A DNA stretch of 64,000 nt from Actinocatenispora comari (GTDB lineage: Bacteria > Actinomycetota > Actinomycetes > Mycobacteriales > Micromonosporaceae), in the NCBI RefSeq assembly GCF_017312725.1, contig NZ_BOPO01000055.1, positions 62,001-126,000 of the forward strand, given 5' to 3'. Positions within the stretch are counted from its first letter, which is position 1, and each line of letters starts with the position of its first letter. The notes under the pieces were generated by a model. The model searched no databases, was not told the DNA's origin, and saw only the letters and a list, made by a program, of their open reading frames with translations. This document shows, piece after piece, positions 42,107-50,861 of the stretch. Made by a program: the position numbers and the translations under genes.

Positions 42107-42889
42107 TCACCATGCGGCCAGCAGCGCGGCGCTCTGCTCGTCGGCGGGGAAGAACGTCTCGATCGCGATCTCGTCGAGGGTGACGTCGCGCGCGGCGCCG
42201 AACACGGTCAGCGCGTGGTGCAGCGACAGGTCACCGTGCTCGGTTGCCAGCACGACCGGGGTGACGAGGTCGTTGCGCGCGATCGTGGTGGGCTCGGTCT
42301 GTTGCGGCGTCGGCGGCGGCGGGTAGGACCGGAGCTCGTCGAGCAGTTCGGCCAGGCCTTCGGCGCCGGTGCGATCCAGTTGGCGGCGCACCCGCCGGAG
42401 CGTGTCGGCGCGCCACTGCGCATAGTTGCGTACCTGCTTGGCCATTCCGTCGGGATGCAGCATCGCGCGCAGCACGTTGACCGGGTGCTGTGGGGCGAGG
42501 TCCAGTCGTTCGAGCAGTCGCTGCATCGGTCGGTTGGCGGCCAGCAGATCCCAGCGAACGTTGATCGCCATGGCCGGGTTCGGCTCGTGGCCGCGCAGCA
42601 CGGCCTCGATCGCGGTACGGGCGATGCCGAGGTCGGCAAGCGGTCGTTCGGCGTAGGGCGGTGCGTATCCGGCGGCAAGGTAGAAGCTGTTGCGTTCCCG
42701 CAGTGGTACGTCGAACTCGTCGCAGAGCCGTTCGATCATGTCGCGGCTGGGAGTGGCTCGCCCGGTCTCGATGAAGCTCAGATGCCGGGCCGACAGCCCG
42801 GCCGCCGTCGAGACGTCCAGTTGCGACCTGCGCCGGTGCTCGCGCCATCGGCGAACCAGCTGACCGACCGGCTGCGGCGTGACTGTCAT
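42107..42889 (-). CDS. XRE regulator with MmyB-like ligand domain
   Basis: 260 residues. The N-terminal HTH reads QLVRRWREHRRRSQLDVSTA then GLSARHLSFIETGRATPSRD. The C-terminal about 170 residues form the PAS-like MmyB ligand pocket (NFYLAAGYAPPY-like NSFYLAAGYAPPY; AINVRWDLLAANRPMQRLL; LVTPVVLATEHGDLSLHHAL). Members of this group probably sense fatty-acid-like ligands. It diverges from DrrA-like and DrrB-like exporter genes, its likely targets. Confidence 0.9.
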   Translation of the reverse strand: MTVTPQPVGQLVRRWREHRRRSQLDVSTAAGLSARHLSFIETGRATPSRDMIERLCDEFDVPLRERNSFYLAAGYAPPYAERPLADLGIARTAIEAVLRGHEPNPAMAINVRWDLLAANRPMQRLLERLDLAPQHPVNVLRAMLHPDGMAKQVRNYAQWRADTLRRVRRQLDRTGAEGLAELLDELRSYPPPPTPQQTEPTTIARNDLVTPVVLATEHGDLSLHHALTVFGAARDVTLDEIAIETFFPADEQSAALLAAW

Positions 42890-42903
42890 GGGTCCAGGTT
42901 GCC

Positions 42904-42938
42904 GCCTCGATCGAGGCCGGACAACTACCTCGCAGGTA
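42904..42938. promoter_or_regulatory. Two palindromes in the XRE-drrA divergent region
   Basis: GCCTCGATCGAGGC (42904-42917) is a perfect 14-bp palindrome, and TACCT-CGC-AGGTA (42926-42938) a perfect 5-bp inverted repeat in an AT-richer patch. The second has the form expected for an MmyB-like XRE dimer site and lies 37 bp upstream of the regulator's own start. Confidence 0.6.
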
Positions 42939-43027
42939 ATCGACACGGCGCGCCCGGTGGTGCTGCTCTGGACGTGTCCACCGCGGCTGGTTCCGATCCG
43001 CGAAAACGGATCGGTGAAGGGATGGTC

Positions 43028-44002
43028 ATGGGCAACGTGTTCGAGGCCGAGGGCCTGGTGAAGCGGTTCGGCCGGACGACGGCACTCGCCGGGATCGACC
43101 TGGCCGCCGCGCCGGGCTCGGTGCTGGGCGTGCTGGGCCCCAACGGCGCGGGCAAGACCACGGCCGTACGCATTCTGGCGACGCTGCTGGCGCCCGACGA
43201 GGGGCGCGCGACGGTCGCGGGACACGACGTGGTGCGCGACGCGCCACGGGTGCGGGAACTGATCGGACTGACCGGGCAGTACGCGTCGGTGGACGAGGAT
43301 CTCACCGCACTGGAGAACCTCGTACTCATCGGTCAGCTGCTCAACCTGCGTCGGCGGGAGGCCCGGCCCCGGGCCCGGCAGCTGCTGGCCCGGTTCGGTC
43401 TCGGCGAGGTCGCGGGCAGGAAGGTGGCGACGTTCTCCGGCGGGATGCGGCGCCGCCTCGACCTGGCCGCCAGCATGATCGGCAACCCCGCCGTGGTGTA
43501 TCTGGACGAGCCGACCACCGGCCTGGATCCGGGTAAACGCGGCGACGTGTGGCGCATGATCCGGGCGATGACCCGGGACGGCGGTGCGGTCCTGCTCACC
43601 ACCCAGTACCTGGAGGAGGCCGACGCGTTGGCCGACGACATCGTCGTCATCGACCAGGGGCGGGTGATCGCGCACGGTACCGCGGCGCAGTTGAAGGCCC
43701 TGGTCGGCGGGCACACCATCGAGGTCCGCCCGGCCGACCCGACGCGCCTGGCGGACGTGATCACCGTCCTCGGAACGGTCGCCGGCCATCGGGCCGAGAC
43801 ACCACGCCGTGACGTGGCCACGGTCCAGGTGGACGGCGACGGGGCACTCGACGAGACGGTGCGGCGGCTGCGGGCCGCCGGCATCGGCGTGGCCGAACTC
43901 GCGCTGCGGCTACCGAGCCTGGACGAGGTGTTCTTCGCGCTCACCGGCCACGGCGCGCAACGGCCGGACGAATCCGGTACCAGCAAGGAGGATGCGGCGT
44001 GA
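43028..44002 (+). CDS. DrrA-like ABC exporter ATPase
   Basis: 324 residues. Walker A GPNGAGKTT (about 38-46), signature FSGGMRRRLDLAASM, Walker B VVYLDEPTTGLDP and H-loop-region LLTTQYLEEAD (Gln replaces the more usual Ser, as in the DrrA family), with the C-terminal DrrA regulatory domain. It energises export of a drug or lipid. ATG 43028 has GAAGGG 6 bp upstream (ATG 43022 possible). It overlaps its permease gene by 4 nt. Confidence 0.9.
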   Translation: MGNVFEAEGLVKRFGRTTALAGIDLAAAPGSVLGVLGPNGAGKTTAVRILATLLAPDEGRATVAGHDVVRDAPRVRELIGLTGQYASVDEDLTALENLVLIGQLLNLRRREARPRARQLLARFGLGEVAGRKVATFSGGMRRRLDLAASMIGNPAVVYLDEPTTGLDPGKRGDVWRMIRAMTRDGGAVLLTTQYLEEADALADDIVVIDQGRVIAHGTAAQLKALVGGHTIEVRPADPTRLADVITVLGTVAGHRAETPRRDVATVQVDGDGALDETVRRLRAAGIGVAELALRLPSLDEVFFALTGHGAQRPDESGTSKEDAA

Positions 44003-44829
44003 GCGACACGGTGACGACAACGACGACGGCGCCCGTACGGGCGGGTGCGCCGCCGATCCCCGCCCGGCGGGGCGCACTGCTGTGGCACAGCCTGGCACTG
44101 GCTCGGCGCAACCTCGCCAAGATCAGGCGAAACCCCGTCAGCATCGGTGACGCGGTGCTCGCGCCGGTGCTGTTCCTGGTGGTGTTCGTGTACATGTTCG
44201 GTGGTGCCGTCGGCGGCTCCACGCACGCGTACCTGCAGCGCACGCTGCCGGCGATCCTGGTGCTGTCGGCGATCATGGCGGGGATGATCGCCACCGGCGT
44301 CAACCTGTCCATCGACATCAAGAAGGGGATCTTCGACCGCTTCCGGAGCCTGCCCATCGGGCGATCGGCCCCGCTGATCGGCTCCGTGCTGGCGGATGTG
44401 GTGCGCTACCTGGTGGCCGTTGCCACGGTCTTCGTGGTGGGGTTCCTGATGGGTTTCCGGGTCCAGACGAGCCCGCTGGCGGCGCTGGCCGCGGCCGGGG
44501 TCACCATCGCCTTCGGCATGGCGCTCAGCTGGGTGTGGGTGCTGCTGGCGATGGTCATCAGGGAAACGACGCTGGTGCAGACGATCGTGTCGTTGAGCAT
44601 CTTCCCTCTCGCCTTCGGTACCGACATGGTGGCGCCCGTCGACACGCTGCCCGGCTGGTTGCAGGCGTGGGCACGGGTCAACCCGATCGAGCACACCATG
44701 GCGGCGTCCCGCGGCCTGCTCGTCGGTGGCGACACCGCGGTACCCGTCGTCGAGTCGCTGCTGTGGTCGATCGGGCTGGTCGCCGTCTTCGCCCCGGCGG
44801 CGGTCGTCGCCTACCGCCGACGCACCTGA
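43999..44829 (+). CDS. DrrB-like ABC-2 permease
   Basis: 276 residues with six membrane helices (e.g. VLAPVLFLVVFVYMFGGAVG; YLVAVATVFVVGFLMGF). FDRFRSLPIGRSAPLIGSVL is the conserved ABC-2 EAA-like loop and WARVNPIEHTMAASRGLLVG the DrrB C-terminal block. It pairs with the overlapping ATPase as a dimeric exporter. A FAD monooxygenase of the TetX type converges on it, suggesting a small resistance or modification cluster. Confidence 0.9.
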   Translation: MSDTVTTTTTAPVRAGAPPIPARRGALLWHSLALARRNLAKIRRNPVSIGDAVLAPVLFLVVFVYMFGGAVGGSTHAYLQRTLPAILVLSAIMAGMIATGVNLSIDIKKGIFDRFRSLPIGRSAPLIGSVLADVVRYLVAVATVFVVGFLMGFRVQTSPLAALAAAGVTIAFGMALSWVWVLLAMVIRETTLVQTIVSLSIFPLAFGTDMVAPVDTLPGWLQAWARVNPIEHTMAASRGLLVGGDTAVPVVESLLWSIGLVAVFAPAAVVAYRRRT

Positions 44830-44859
44830 GCTCGGTCCGGTACCGACCCCACGGAGGTG

Positions 44860-46056
44860 TCAGCGCGTCGTCGGCGCGGCGGAGGCGGTGTCGTCGGTGA
44901 GGTTCTTGATGACCGCGGTGGACTTGCCGCCGACGATGGCCGCGACGTAACGGTTGACCACCGGCAGTCGCATGAACCGCAGCGCGGTGCGGCGCAGCCG
45001 CAGCTGCATCGGGGTCTCGGGCAGGAACCAGCGCGCGCCGTTGCGACCGGTCTGTTGCTTCTCCTCCGCCAGGGGACGCCAGATCCGTTCGTAACCGGCC
45101 AGTGCGTCGGGGATCGACGCGGTGCGGTGCAGCTGCTCGGCGAGCACGTACGCCCCGGCGACGGCCAGCGAGGAGCCGAGCCCGGCGAGCAGGGACACGG
45201 CGTAGCAGGCATCGCCGACCAGCACGACCCGGCCGCGACTCCAGCGTGGTACGACGATCTGGGCCACCTGGTCGTAGTACAGCTGTTCCGACGGCGGGCA
45301 CGCCTGCAACGCCTGGGGCACCACCCATCCCAGGCCCCGGTAGATCTCGCGGACCGCCGCGCGCGGGTCCGCCGGCAGGGTCGGATCGGGGGAGCGGTGC
45401 ACCGCGTAGGAGGCGACGCGGCCGTCGCGCAGGCCGTAGAAGCCCATCTGCCGGCCGATCGTGTCGGTCAGGCAGAACCGGCCGGCGGTGGCGCGATGGA
45501 TGTCGGGCGCGTCGAACACGAACGCCGCGGTCTGGTACCCGAGATAGCGCAGGAAGCCGGCCTCCGGCCCGAACACCAGCCGGCGCACCGTCGAGTGGAT
45601 GCCATCGGCGCCGACCAGCAGGTCGGCGTGGACCGTACTGCCGTCGGCGCAGGCGACCGTGACCCCGTCCTCGTCGTGGGCGACCTCGACCAGGCCGGCG
45701 CCGTAGCGCACCGACACCTCCGGCGGCAGGCTGTCGTGCAGCACGCGTTCCAGGTCGGGGCGCATGAAGTCCAGGTGCGGGCCGTTCGCGAACTGCTTCG
45801 GGTTCAGCGCCGCGCGCCGGTTGCCGGCCTCGTCGAGCAGCACCGCCTCGTCCAATTCGTAGGCGACCTGCCGGGCGGCGGGCACCAGCCCCATCGCCTC
45901 CAGCGCGTCGTAGCCGGGGCCGAAGAAGTCGACCATGTAGCCCTGCTGGCGGGGCGCGGCGGAGCGCTCCAGCACGACGACCTCGGCGCCGTGCGCGGCG
46001 AGCCGGTTGGCCAGTGCGAGGCCGGCGATGCCGGCACCGCAGACGACGACCTTCAT
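44860..46056 (-). CDS. TetX-like FAD-dependent monooxygenase
   Basis: 398 residues. MKVVVCGAGIAGLALANRLA (FAD GxGxxG), LLVGADGIHSTVRRLVFGPE (DG motif) and GRVVLVGDACYAVSLLAGLG (GD motif, about residue 282) place it in the group A flavin monooxygenases; GYMVDFFGPGYDALEAMGL is a block shared with tetracycline-inactivating and polyketide hydroxylases. It could hydroxylate an antibiotic-like aromatic compound. Its ATG overlaps the TetR stop by 4 nt, so regulator and enzyme are one transcript. Confidence 0.88.
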   Translation of the reverse strand: MKVVVCGAGIAGLALANRLAAHGAEVVVLERSAAPRQQGYMVDFFGPGYDALEAMGLVPAARQVAYELDEAVLLDEAGNRRAALNPKQFANGPHLDFMRPDLERVLHDSLPPEVSVRYGAGLVEVAHDEDGVTVACADGSTVHADLLVGADGIHSTVRRLVFGPEAGFLRYLGYQTAAFVFDAPDIHRATAGRFCLTDTIGRQMGFYGLRDGRVASYAVHRSPDPTLPADPRAAVREIYRGLGWVVPQALQACPPSEQLYYDQVAQIVVPRWSRGRVVLVGDACYAVSLLAGLGSSLAVAGAYVLAEQLHRTASIPDALAGYERIWRPLAEEKQQTGRNGARWFLPETPMQLRLRRTALRFMRLPVVNRYVAAIVGGKSTAVIKNLTDDTASAAPTTR

Positions 46057-46649
46057 CGAGTTTCCTCCCCGACGGCATCGGACGTGCTGGGATCGGCGCC
46101 GAGCAGCCGGCGCAGCACGGTCGCGGTGGCGGCCGGGTCCGGACCGGCGGCCAGGCTGCGGTGCAGCAGCAGCCCGTCGACCGCGGCGAGCAGCATCGCG
46201 GCGGTCGTCTCCGGCTCGGGTACCTCATGGTCGGCGAGCCATCGACCGACCCGGTGCCGGGACTCGGCGAGTACGCCGGCGATCTGGTCGCGGAGTCGCT
46301 CGTCGCGGGTGGCGGCCAGGCACGCCTCCACCGCCAGCAGCGACATCGGGTCCGATCCGGTGTAGCGGGTCACCGAGCCGACCAGCGCATCGACCGCCGC
46401 GGCCGGGGTCTCGGCAGCCGCGAGCACCTCGTCGATGCCGCCGACCACGCCCCGCATGAACCCGACCACCGCCTCGTCGAGCAGCGCCGCGACCGACGGG
46501 AAGTGGTAGTGCACCACGCTGGGTGTGACCCCGGCCCGCTCGGCCAGCACCCGGGTGCTCACCGCGGTCCAGCCCCGCTCCGGGATCAGCTCGACCGCCG
46601 CGGCCAACAATCGCTGCCGTACGTCCCGCCCCCGCGCTGCCGCATCCAT
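46053..46649 (-). CDS. TetR-family regulator of the monooxygenase
   Basis: 198 residues. VRQRLLAAAVELIPERGWTA and RVLAERAGVTPSVVHYHFPS form the HTH domain; the C-terminal domain is the usual helical ligand pocket. GGGAGGGG precedes the ATG at 46649. It is first in a two-gene operon with the TetX-like monooxygenase. A tandem 13-bp repeat 26 bp upstream is a candidate operator. Confidence 0.9.
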   Translation of the reverse strand: MDAAARGRDVRQRLLAAAVELIPERGWTAVSTRVLAERAGVTPSVVHYHFPSVAALLDEAVVGFMRGVVGGIDEVLAAAETPAAAVDALVGSVTRYTGSDPMSLLAVEACLAATRDERLRDQIAGVLAESRHRVGRWLADHEVPEPETTAAMLLAAVDGLLLHRSLAAGPDPAATATVLRRLLGADPSTSDAVGEETR

Positions 46650-46674
46650 CGCCCCTCCCGTCCGGGCGATCGAC

Positions 46675-46700
46675 CTGTACGATCGCCCTGTACGACTGCC
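46675..46700. repeat. Tandem 13-bp repeat upstream of a TetR gene
   Basis: CTGTACGATCGCC (46675-46687) is followed at once by CTGTACGACTGCC (46688-46700), two mismatches, then CTGACAG. It lies in the promoter region of the TetR-monooxygenase operon and may be its operator. Confidence 0.6.
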
Positions 46701-46841
46701 CTGACAGTAGCGCGCCCGCGCCACGGTGCGCAAACGGGTGAGGTGGCGGCCGAAGCGGACCGTGGGGCAAGGCGAGCGTCGACGTGCCGTGGTCGCACGC
46801 GATAGGGCGATATGGTCGAGGCGCCGTCGAGAGGATCTGCG

Positions 46842-47657
46842 ATGTCGGCCGTTCCCGCTGCTCCGACCGTGCTGGTGACTGGCGCCTCCGGAGGGATCGG
46901 TGCGGCGACGGCCCGGCTGTTCGCGCGGCGTGGCGCCCGCGTGTTCGGTACCTCACGCCGATCCCGGCCGGACGAGGACGGCGTGGAGATGCTGGTGCTC
47001 GACGTGCGGTCGGCGGAGTCGGTACGTGCCTGCGTCGGCGCGGTCGTCGACCGGTGCGGGCGGATCGACGTGCTGGTCAACAACGCCGGAGTGATGTGCG
47101 AAGGCTTCGCCGAGGAGACCGATCTCGCTGCGGCGCAGGCGGTGTTGGACACCAACTTCTTCGGCACCGTGCGCGTCACCCATGCGGTACTGCCGGGTAT
47201 GCGGGCACGTCGCCGCGGCCGCATCGTCAACATCGGCTCACTCGCCGGCTGGATCGGCGAACCGGGCGAGGGTTTCTACGCCGCGTCCAAGGCGGCTCTG
47301 GCGCGCTACTCCGAGGCGCTGCGGCACGAGGTCTGGCACCTGGGCATCGCGGTCAGCCTGGTGGAGCCGGCCGCGTTCACCACCGACGTCCTGCGGGCCT
47401 CCACTCCCGCCCCGGCCACGATCGGTGACTTCGACGGGCCGCGCGAGAACGCTCGCCGAACCCTGCACGAGTCGATGCGGCGCGGCGGGGACCCCCGCGC
47501 CGCCGCCGAACGGATCGTCTCGGTCGCCTCGGCCAGCAGGCCACGCGGCCGGTACGGCGTCGGCAGCGGGAGTTTCTGGGTGCCGCGCGCGAGGACCCTG
47601 CTGCCGCAACGGCTGTTCGACAACCTTGTCCGCCGCGGGTACCAACTACCTCGCTGA
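46842..47657 (+). CDS. Classical short-chain dehydrogenase
   Basis: 271 residues from ATG 46842 (GAGAGGA upstream; ATG 46812 is also in frame). TVLVTGASGGIGAATARLFA is the cofactor motif with GTSRRSR suggesting NADP(H), VLVNNAGVMCEGFAEET the NNAG block, and NIGSLAGWIGEPGEGFYAAS with YAASKAAL the catalytic Ser-Tyr-Lys. Substrate unknown. It diverges from the TetR gene and may share its regulation. Confidence 0.87.
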   Translation: MSAVPAAPTVLVTGASGGIGAATARLFARRGARVFGTSRRSRPDEDGVEMLVLDVRSAESVRACVGAVVDRCGRIDVLVNNAGVMCEGFAEETDLAAAQAVLDTNFFGTVRVTHAVLPGMRARRRGRIVNIGSLAGWIGEPGEGFYAASKAALARYSEALRHEVWHLGIAVSLVEPAAFTTDVLRASTPAPATIGDFDGPRENARRTLHESMRRGGDPRAAAERIVSVASASRPRGRYGVGSGSFWVPRARTLLPQRLFDNLVRRGYQLPR

Positions 47658-47742
47658 GGACGACGGTGCCGAGACGAACCGTCATGGCCGGTGGGGACGC
47701 GCCACGAGGTCAGGGTCGGTCGGTGCGCCGCGGACGCCGCTG

Positions 47743-49785
47743 TCACGCCGAAGCGCGGTCCGTGGCCAGGTCGGTCAGGCTGTCGGCATGTTCGGGCGGT
47801 ACCAGGACGGTGAGTCGGTCGCCCCGGGCCAGCGTCGTGTCGGCGGTGACCGGCATGCCGTGGCCGTCGCGACGCAACGCCATCACCCGCGTGTTCGGGG
47901 GCCAGTCGACCTGGTCGATGCGGGAGTCCACCAACGGGCCGGGGCCGGTCAACTCCAGTGTCACCACGCGGAATCCGCCGATCGCGGGGCGGTCGGGGCG
48001 GGCGCGTTCGGCGGTGCCGCGCACCGTCTGCCGGTACGCGGTGAGCACGTCGCGGTGGGTCAGCCAGCCGACGATCCGGGTACCGTCGTCGGACAGTACC
48101 GGCAGGCCGTCCTCGTCGGCCTCGTTGAGCAGATCCAGTGCGCTGCTGAGGTTCTGCGTACCGGCCAGTGCGGGCGGGAGCGCGGCGAGCCGGCCGGCGC
48201 TGTCGTCGAGGGCGTTGTCGGTGGCGGCACGCTCGGCGTCCCGGGAGGTCAACACGCCGCGGTAGCGGCCCGCGTCGTCGACCACCGGCACCACCGCATC
48301 GTGGGTGTCGGTCAGCCGTGCCAGCACGGCGTCCAGCGTCGCGTCCACCCCGATCGGTGGTGGCATGGCCCGCATCGCGGTGGACACCGGCATCGACTCC
48401 AGCGGGCTGGCCGGCTTGCCCCGCAACAGATCGATGCCCCGGCGCCGCAGCTTGAGCGTGTAGATCGTGTCCCGGGACAGCTTCTTCGACAGCGCCGTGG
48501 CCAACACCACCGCGGTCATCAGCGGCAGGATGATCGAGTAGTCGCCGGTCAGCTCGAAGATGATCAGCACCGCGGTGATCGGTGCCCGGGCCGTGGCGGC
48601 GAACACCGCCCCCATCCCGACGATCCCGTACGCGCCGGCCGAGCCGACGATGCCCGGCAGCCCGGCGTGCGCCAGCTGACCGAACGCGGTGCCCAGCATC
48701 GCGCCGAGAAACAGCGACGGCGCGAACACCCCGCCGGAGCCGCCGACGGCGATGGTCAGGCTGGTCGCCACCATCTTGCCGGCAAGGAGGATCAGCAGGA
48801 ACCACAGCACGTAGTGCCCGTCGATCGCACCGGACAGCACCGGATAGCCGACTCCGTACAGTTGCGGCAGGACGAGCAGCACGCCGCCCAGCAGCAGGCC
48901 GCCGACGGCGGGCCGCAGCCACTCCGGGCCCCGCCACAGCTTGTCGGCGAGGTCCTCGATCCCGTAGAGCACCTTGACGAACGCCACGCCCACCACGGCG
49001 GCGAGCAACCCGAGCAGGGCGTACGCGCCGAACTCGGCAGGCGAGGTCAGGTGGAACGCGGGCAGGTGCAGGAACGGCTCGTCGCCGAACACCGCCCGTC
49101 CGATCACCGCCGAGGTGACCGAGGCGAGGACCACCGCGCCGAACGACTCGACGCCGAAGTCGCCGAGGATGAGCTCCATCGCGAAGAACACGCCGGCGAT
49201 CGGCGCGTTGAACGTCGCCGAGATCCCGCCGGCGGCGCCGCAGGCGACCAGCAGCCGCAGCCGCCGCTCCGGCAGCCGTACCAGCTGGCCCAGCGAGGAT
49301 CCCAGTGCGGAGCCGATCTGCACGATGGGGCCCTCCCGGCCCACCGATCCGCCCGAACCGATGCACAGCGCCGAGGCCAGCGCCTTGACCACCGCCACCT
49401 GCGGGCCGATCCGGCCGCCCCGTTCGGCGACCGCGAGCATCACCTCCGGCACCCCGTGCCCGCGCGCCTCCCGGGCGAACCGCTGCACGATCGGCCCGTA
49501 CACCAGGCCGCCGACCGCCGGTGCCAGCACGACGAAGAAGATGCCCAGCCACGGCACCAGCGGGTTGATCGCATGCCCGCCGGCGGAGTAGTCGGCGTGG
49601 CCGGTGAACAGTTCGGTGAACCAGCCGATCAGGTACCGGAAGGCGACCGCGCCGAGGCCGGCACCGGCACCGACCGCCAGCGCCAGCGGGACCAGTCCGG
49701 TCGGTGTTCCGCGCAGCCAGTCGAAGCCGCGCGCCCACCGAGTCGAGGGACGCCGCACGATCGACGCCGGGGACTCGCTGCTCAT
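47743..49785 (-). CDS. ClC-family chloride channel/antiporter with CBS and TrkA-C domains
   Basis: 680 residues. The ClC core (about 25-430) shows the three selectivity segments: GHGVPEVML (GSGIP-type), GSGGSVGREGPIVQIGSALG (GREGP with the gating glutamate) and GSGGVFAPSLFLGAMLG (GxFxP). Two CBS motifs (about 455-580) and a C-terminal TrkA-C-like domain (IGGFRVVTLELTGPGPLVDS; ARGDRLTVLVPPE) follow. It moves chloride across the plasma membrane, probably gated by nucleotides. Transcribed alone. Confidence 0.93.
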   Translation of the reverse strand: MSSESPASIVRRPSTRWARGFDWLRGTPTGLVPLALAVGAGAGLGAVAFRYLIGWFTELFTGHADYSAGGHAINPLVPWLGIFFVVLAPAVGGLVYGPIVQRFAREARGHGVPEVMLAVAERGGRIGPQVAVVKALASALCIGSGGSVGREGPIVQIGSALGSSLGQLVRLPERRLRLLVACGAAGGISATFNAPIAGVFFAMELILGDFGVESFGAVVLASVTSAVIGRAVFGDEPFLHLPAFHLTSPAEFGAYALLGLLAAVVGVAFVKVLYGIEDLADKLWRGPEWLRPAVGGLLLGGVLLVLPQLYGVGYPVLSGAIDGHYVLWFLLILLAGKMVATSLTIAVGGSGGVFAPSLFLGAMLGTAFGQLAHAGLPGIVGSAGAYGIVGMGAVFAATARAPITAVLIIFELTGDYSIILPLMTAVVLATALSKKLSRDTIYTLKLRRRGIDLLRGKPASPLESMPVSTAMRAMPPPIGVDATLDAVLARLTDTHDAVVPVVDDAGRYRGVLTSRDAERAATDNALDDSAGRLAALPPALAGTQNLSSALDLLNEADEDGLPVLSDDGTRIVGWLTHRDVLTAYRQTVRGTAERARPDRPAIGGFRVVTLELTGPGPLVDSRIDQVDWPPNTRVMALRRDGHGMPVTADTTLARGDRLTVLVPPEHADSLTDLATDRASA

Positions 49786-49846
49786 GCCCGCTCTCCGTGG
49801 TTCGAGGTACTGGTGCGGCCCGGCAGCGCTGCCCCGACGTGCCGGA

Positions 49847-50344
49847 TCATGTCCGGGTCTCCTCCTCGTCGGGCATCGCGAACCCCAGCCACCATCCTTG
49901 TTCCGGGACCTCGCCGGCCGCCTCGGCGAACGCCCGCAGTGCTCCCTCCGCGCCGATCCGTTGCGCGGCCGGCATCGCCGCGACGATCCGCGCCACCTCG
50001 CTGCGGCGGCGGCGCGTGACCGTGCGGACCAACCGGCTGCCGGCCGGGCGCAACGCCACCGACACCGCCCGGCGGTCGCCCGGGACGGGCCGGCGCTCGA
50101 CCAGATCGGCGCGCACCAGCCGCTCGATCAGTCGCGTCGCCGTGGACGGGTTGACCCCGAGCTCGGCGGCGAGCTCGACGCCGCGCTGCGGCCCGCGACT
50201 GGCCAGCACGACCAGCGCACGGTACTGCGGCAGCGTCACCTCCGACGGCAATCCGGACACCGATCGTGCGGCCACCGCCACCAGCGCCCGGCTGGCCGAG
50301 ATCAACGCATCGACGAGATCTTCACCCGCAGCCGTTTCGTGCAC
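49847..50344 (-). CDS. MarR-family regulator
   Basis: 165 residues from GTG 50344. LPSEVTLPQYRALVVLASRG, VELAAELGVNPSTATRLIER and LVERRPVPGDRRAVSVALRP are the winged helix with its D-x-R-R/A wing. The operator-like ATTGTACTGTGCAAT lies 9 bp upstream. It is divergent from the 65-residue protein at 50538 and the copper ATPase beyond, or may regulate the ClC gene beside it; the true target is unclear. Confidence 0.88.
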   Translation of the reverse strand: MHETAAGEDLVDALISASRALVAVAARSVSGLPSEVTLPQYRALVVLASRGPQRGVELAAELGVNPSTATRLIERLVRADLVERRPVPGDRRAVSVALRPAGSRLVRTVTRRRRSEVARIVAAMPAAQRIGAEGALRAFAEAAGEVPEQGWWLGFAMPDEEETRT

Positions 50345-50353
50345 CAGGACATT

Positions 50354-50368
50354 ATTGTACTGTGCAAT
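50354..50368. promoter_or_regulatory. MarR-type operator
   Basis: ATTGTACTGTGCAAT is a 15-bp palindrome with one mismatched pair, of the TTGnnC-n-GnnCAA type bound by many MarR proteins, and lies 9 bp before the MarR start. Confidence 0.7.
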
Positions 50369-50537
50369 GGCCGAGCACCACCTGGGGTCGCTGGACCACG
50401 GGATGCGGCAGGGTCGGCGGCACATCTCGCGCGTGCCGCCGGCCCCGTGCCCGGCCGGCGATGCCGCGCCCGGGCGATGTCGCGTGCCCCGATTCGGCGG
50501 CACCGAGACGCTCTCCGAGGAAGTAAGGAATGCCGGT

Positions 50538-50735
50538 GTGGCCAGCTCCATAGACCCCGAACGTCGTTACACGATCAGGCAGCTGTACGTCGAACTGGCC
50601 CGATACCACCAGATGCTGGAGGAGACCGGACACCACCCGCGCAGCACGATCGAGACCTACGTGGTGCACCCCGTGCGGTTCCTGCGCTGGCTCTCCGGCG
50701 AGTACGACCCGCGCCACTCCGACCCCTGGCCGTGA
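50538..50735 (+). CDS. Orphan SAM-like core-binding-domain-type mini-protein
   Basis: 65 residues from GTG 50538 (AAGGAA upstream). RRYTIRQLYVELARYHQMLE then RSTIETYVVHPVRFLRWLSG resembles the helical N-terminal core-binding (SAM-like) domain of tyrosine recombinases (T-x-x-T-Y...F-x-x-W-L), yet no catalytic domain follows: the next gene is a copper ATPase. It may be a stand-alone DNA-binding protein or a decayed integrase. Function not known. Confidence 0.6.
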   Translation: MASSIDPERRYTIRQLYVELARYHQMLEETGHHPRSTIETYVVHPVRFLRWLSGEYDPRHSDPWP

Positions 50736-50861
50736 TCGCGACCGGACACGTGCGGCCGGACGATCCGCATTCGGCACCGATCCGCGGAACTCGCGTGGTT
50801 GCCGCGACGACAGTACTGGTGGGCGTCGTGGCGGCGCGCCGGTTCGTGCTGGGGGTGTGCG

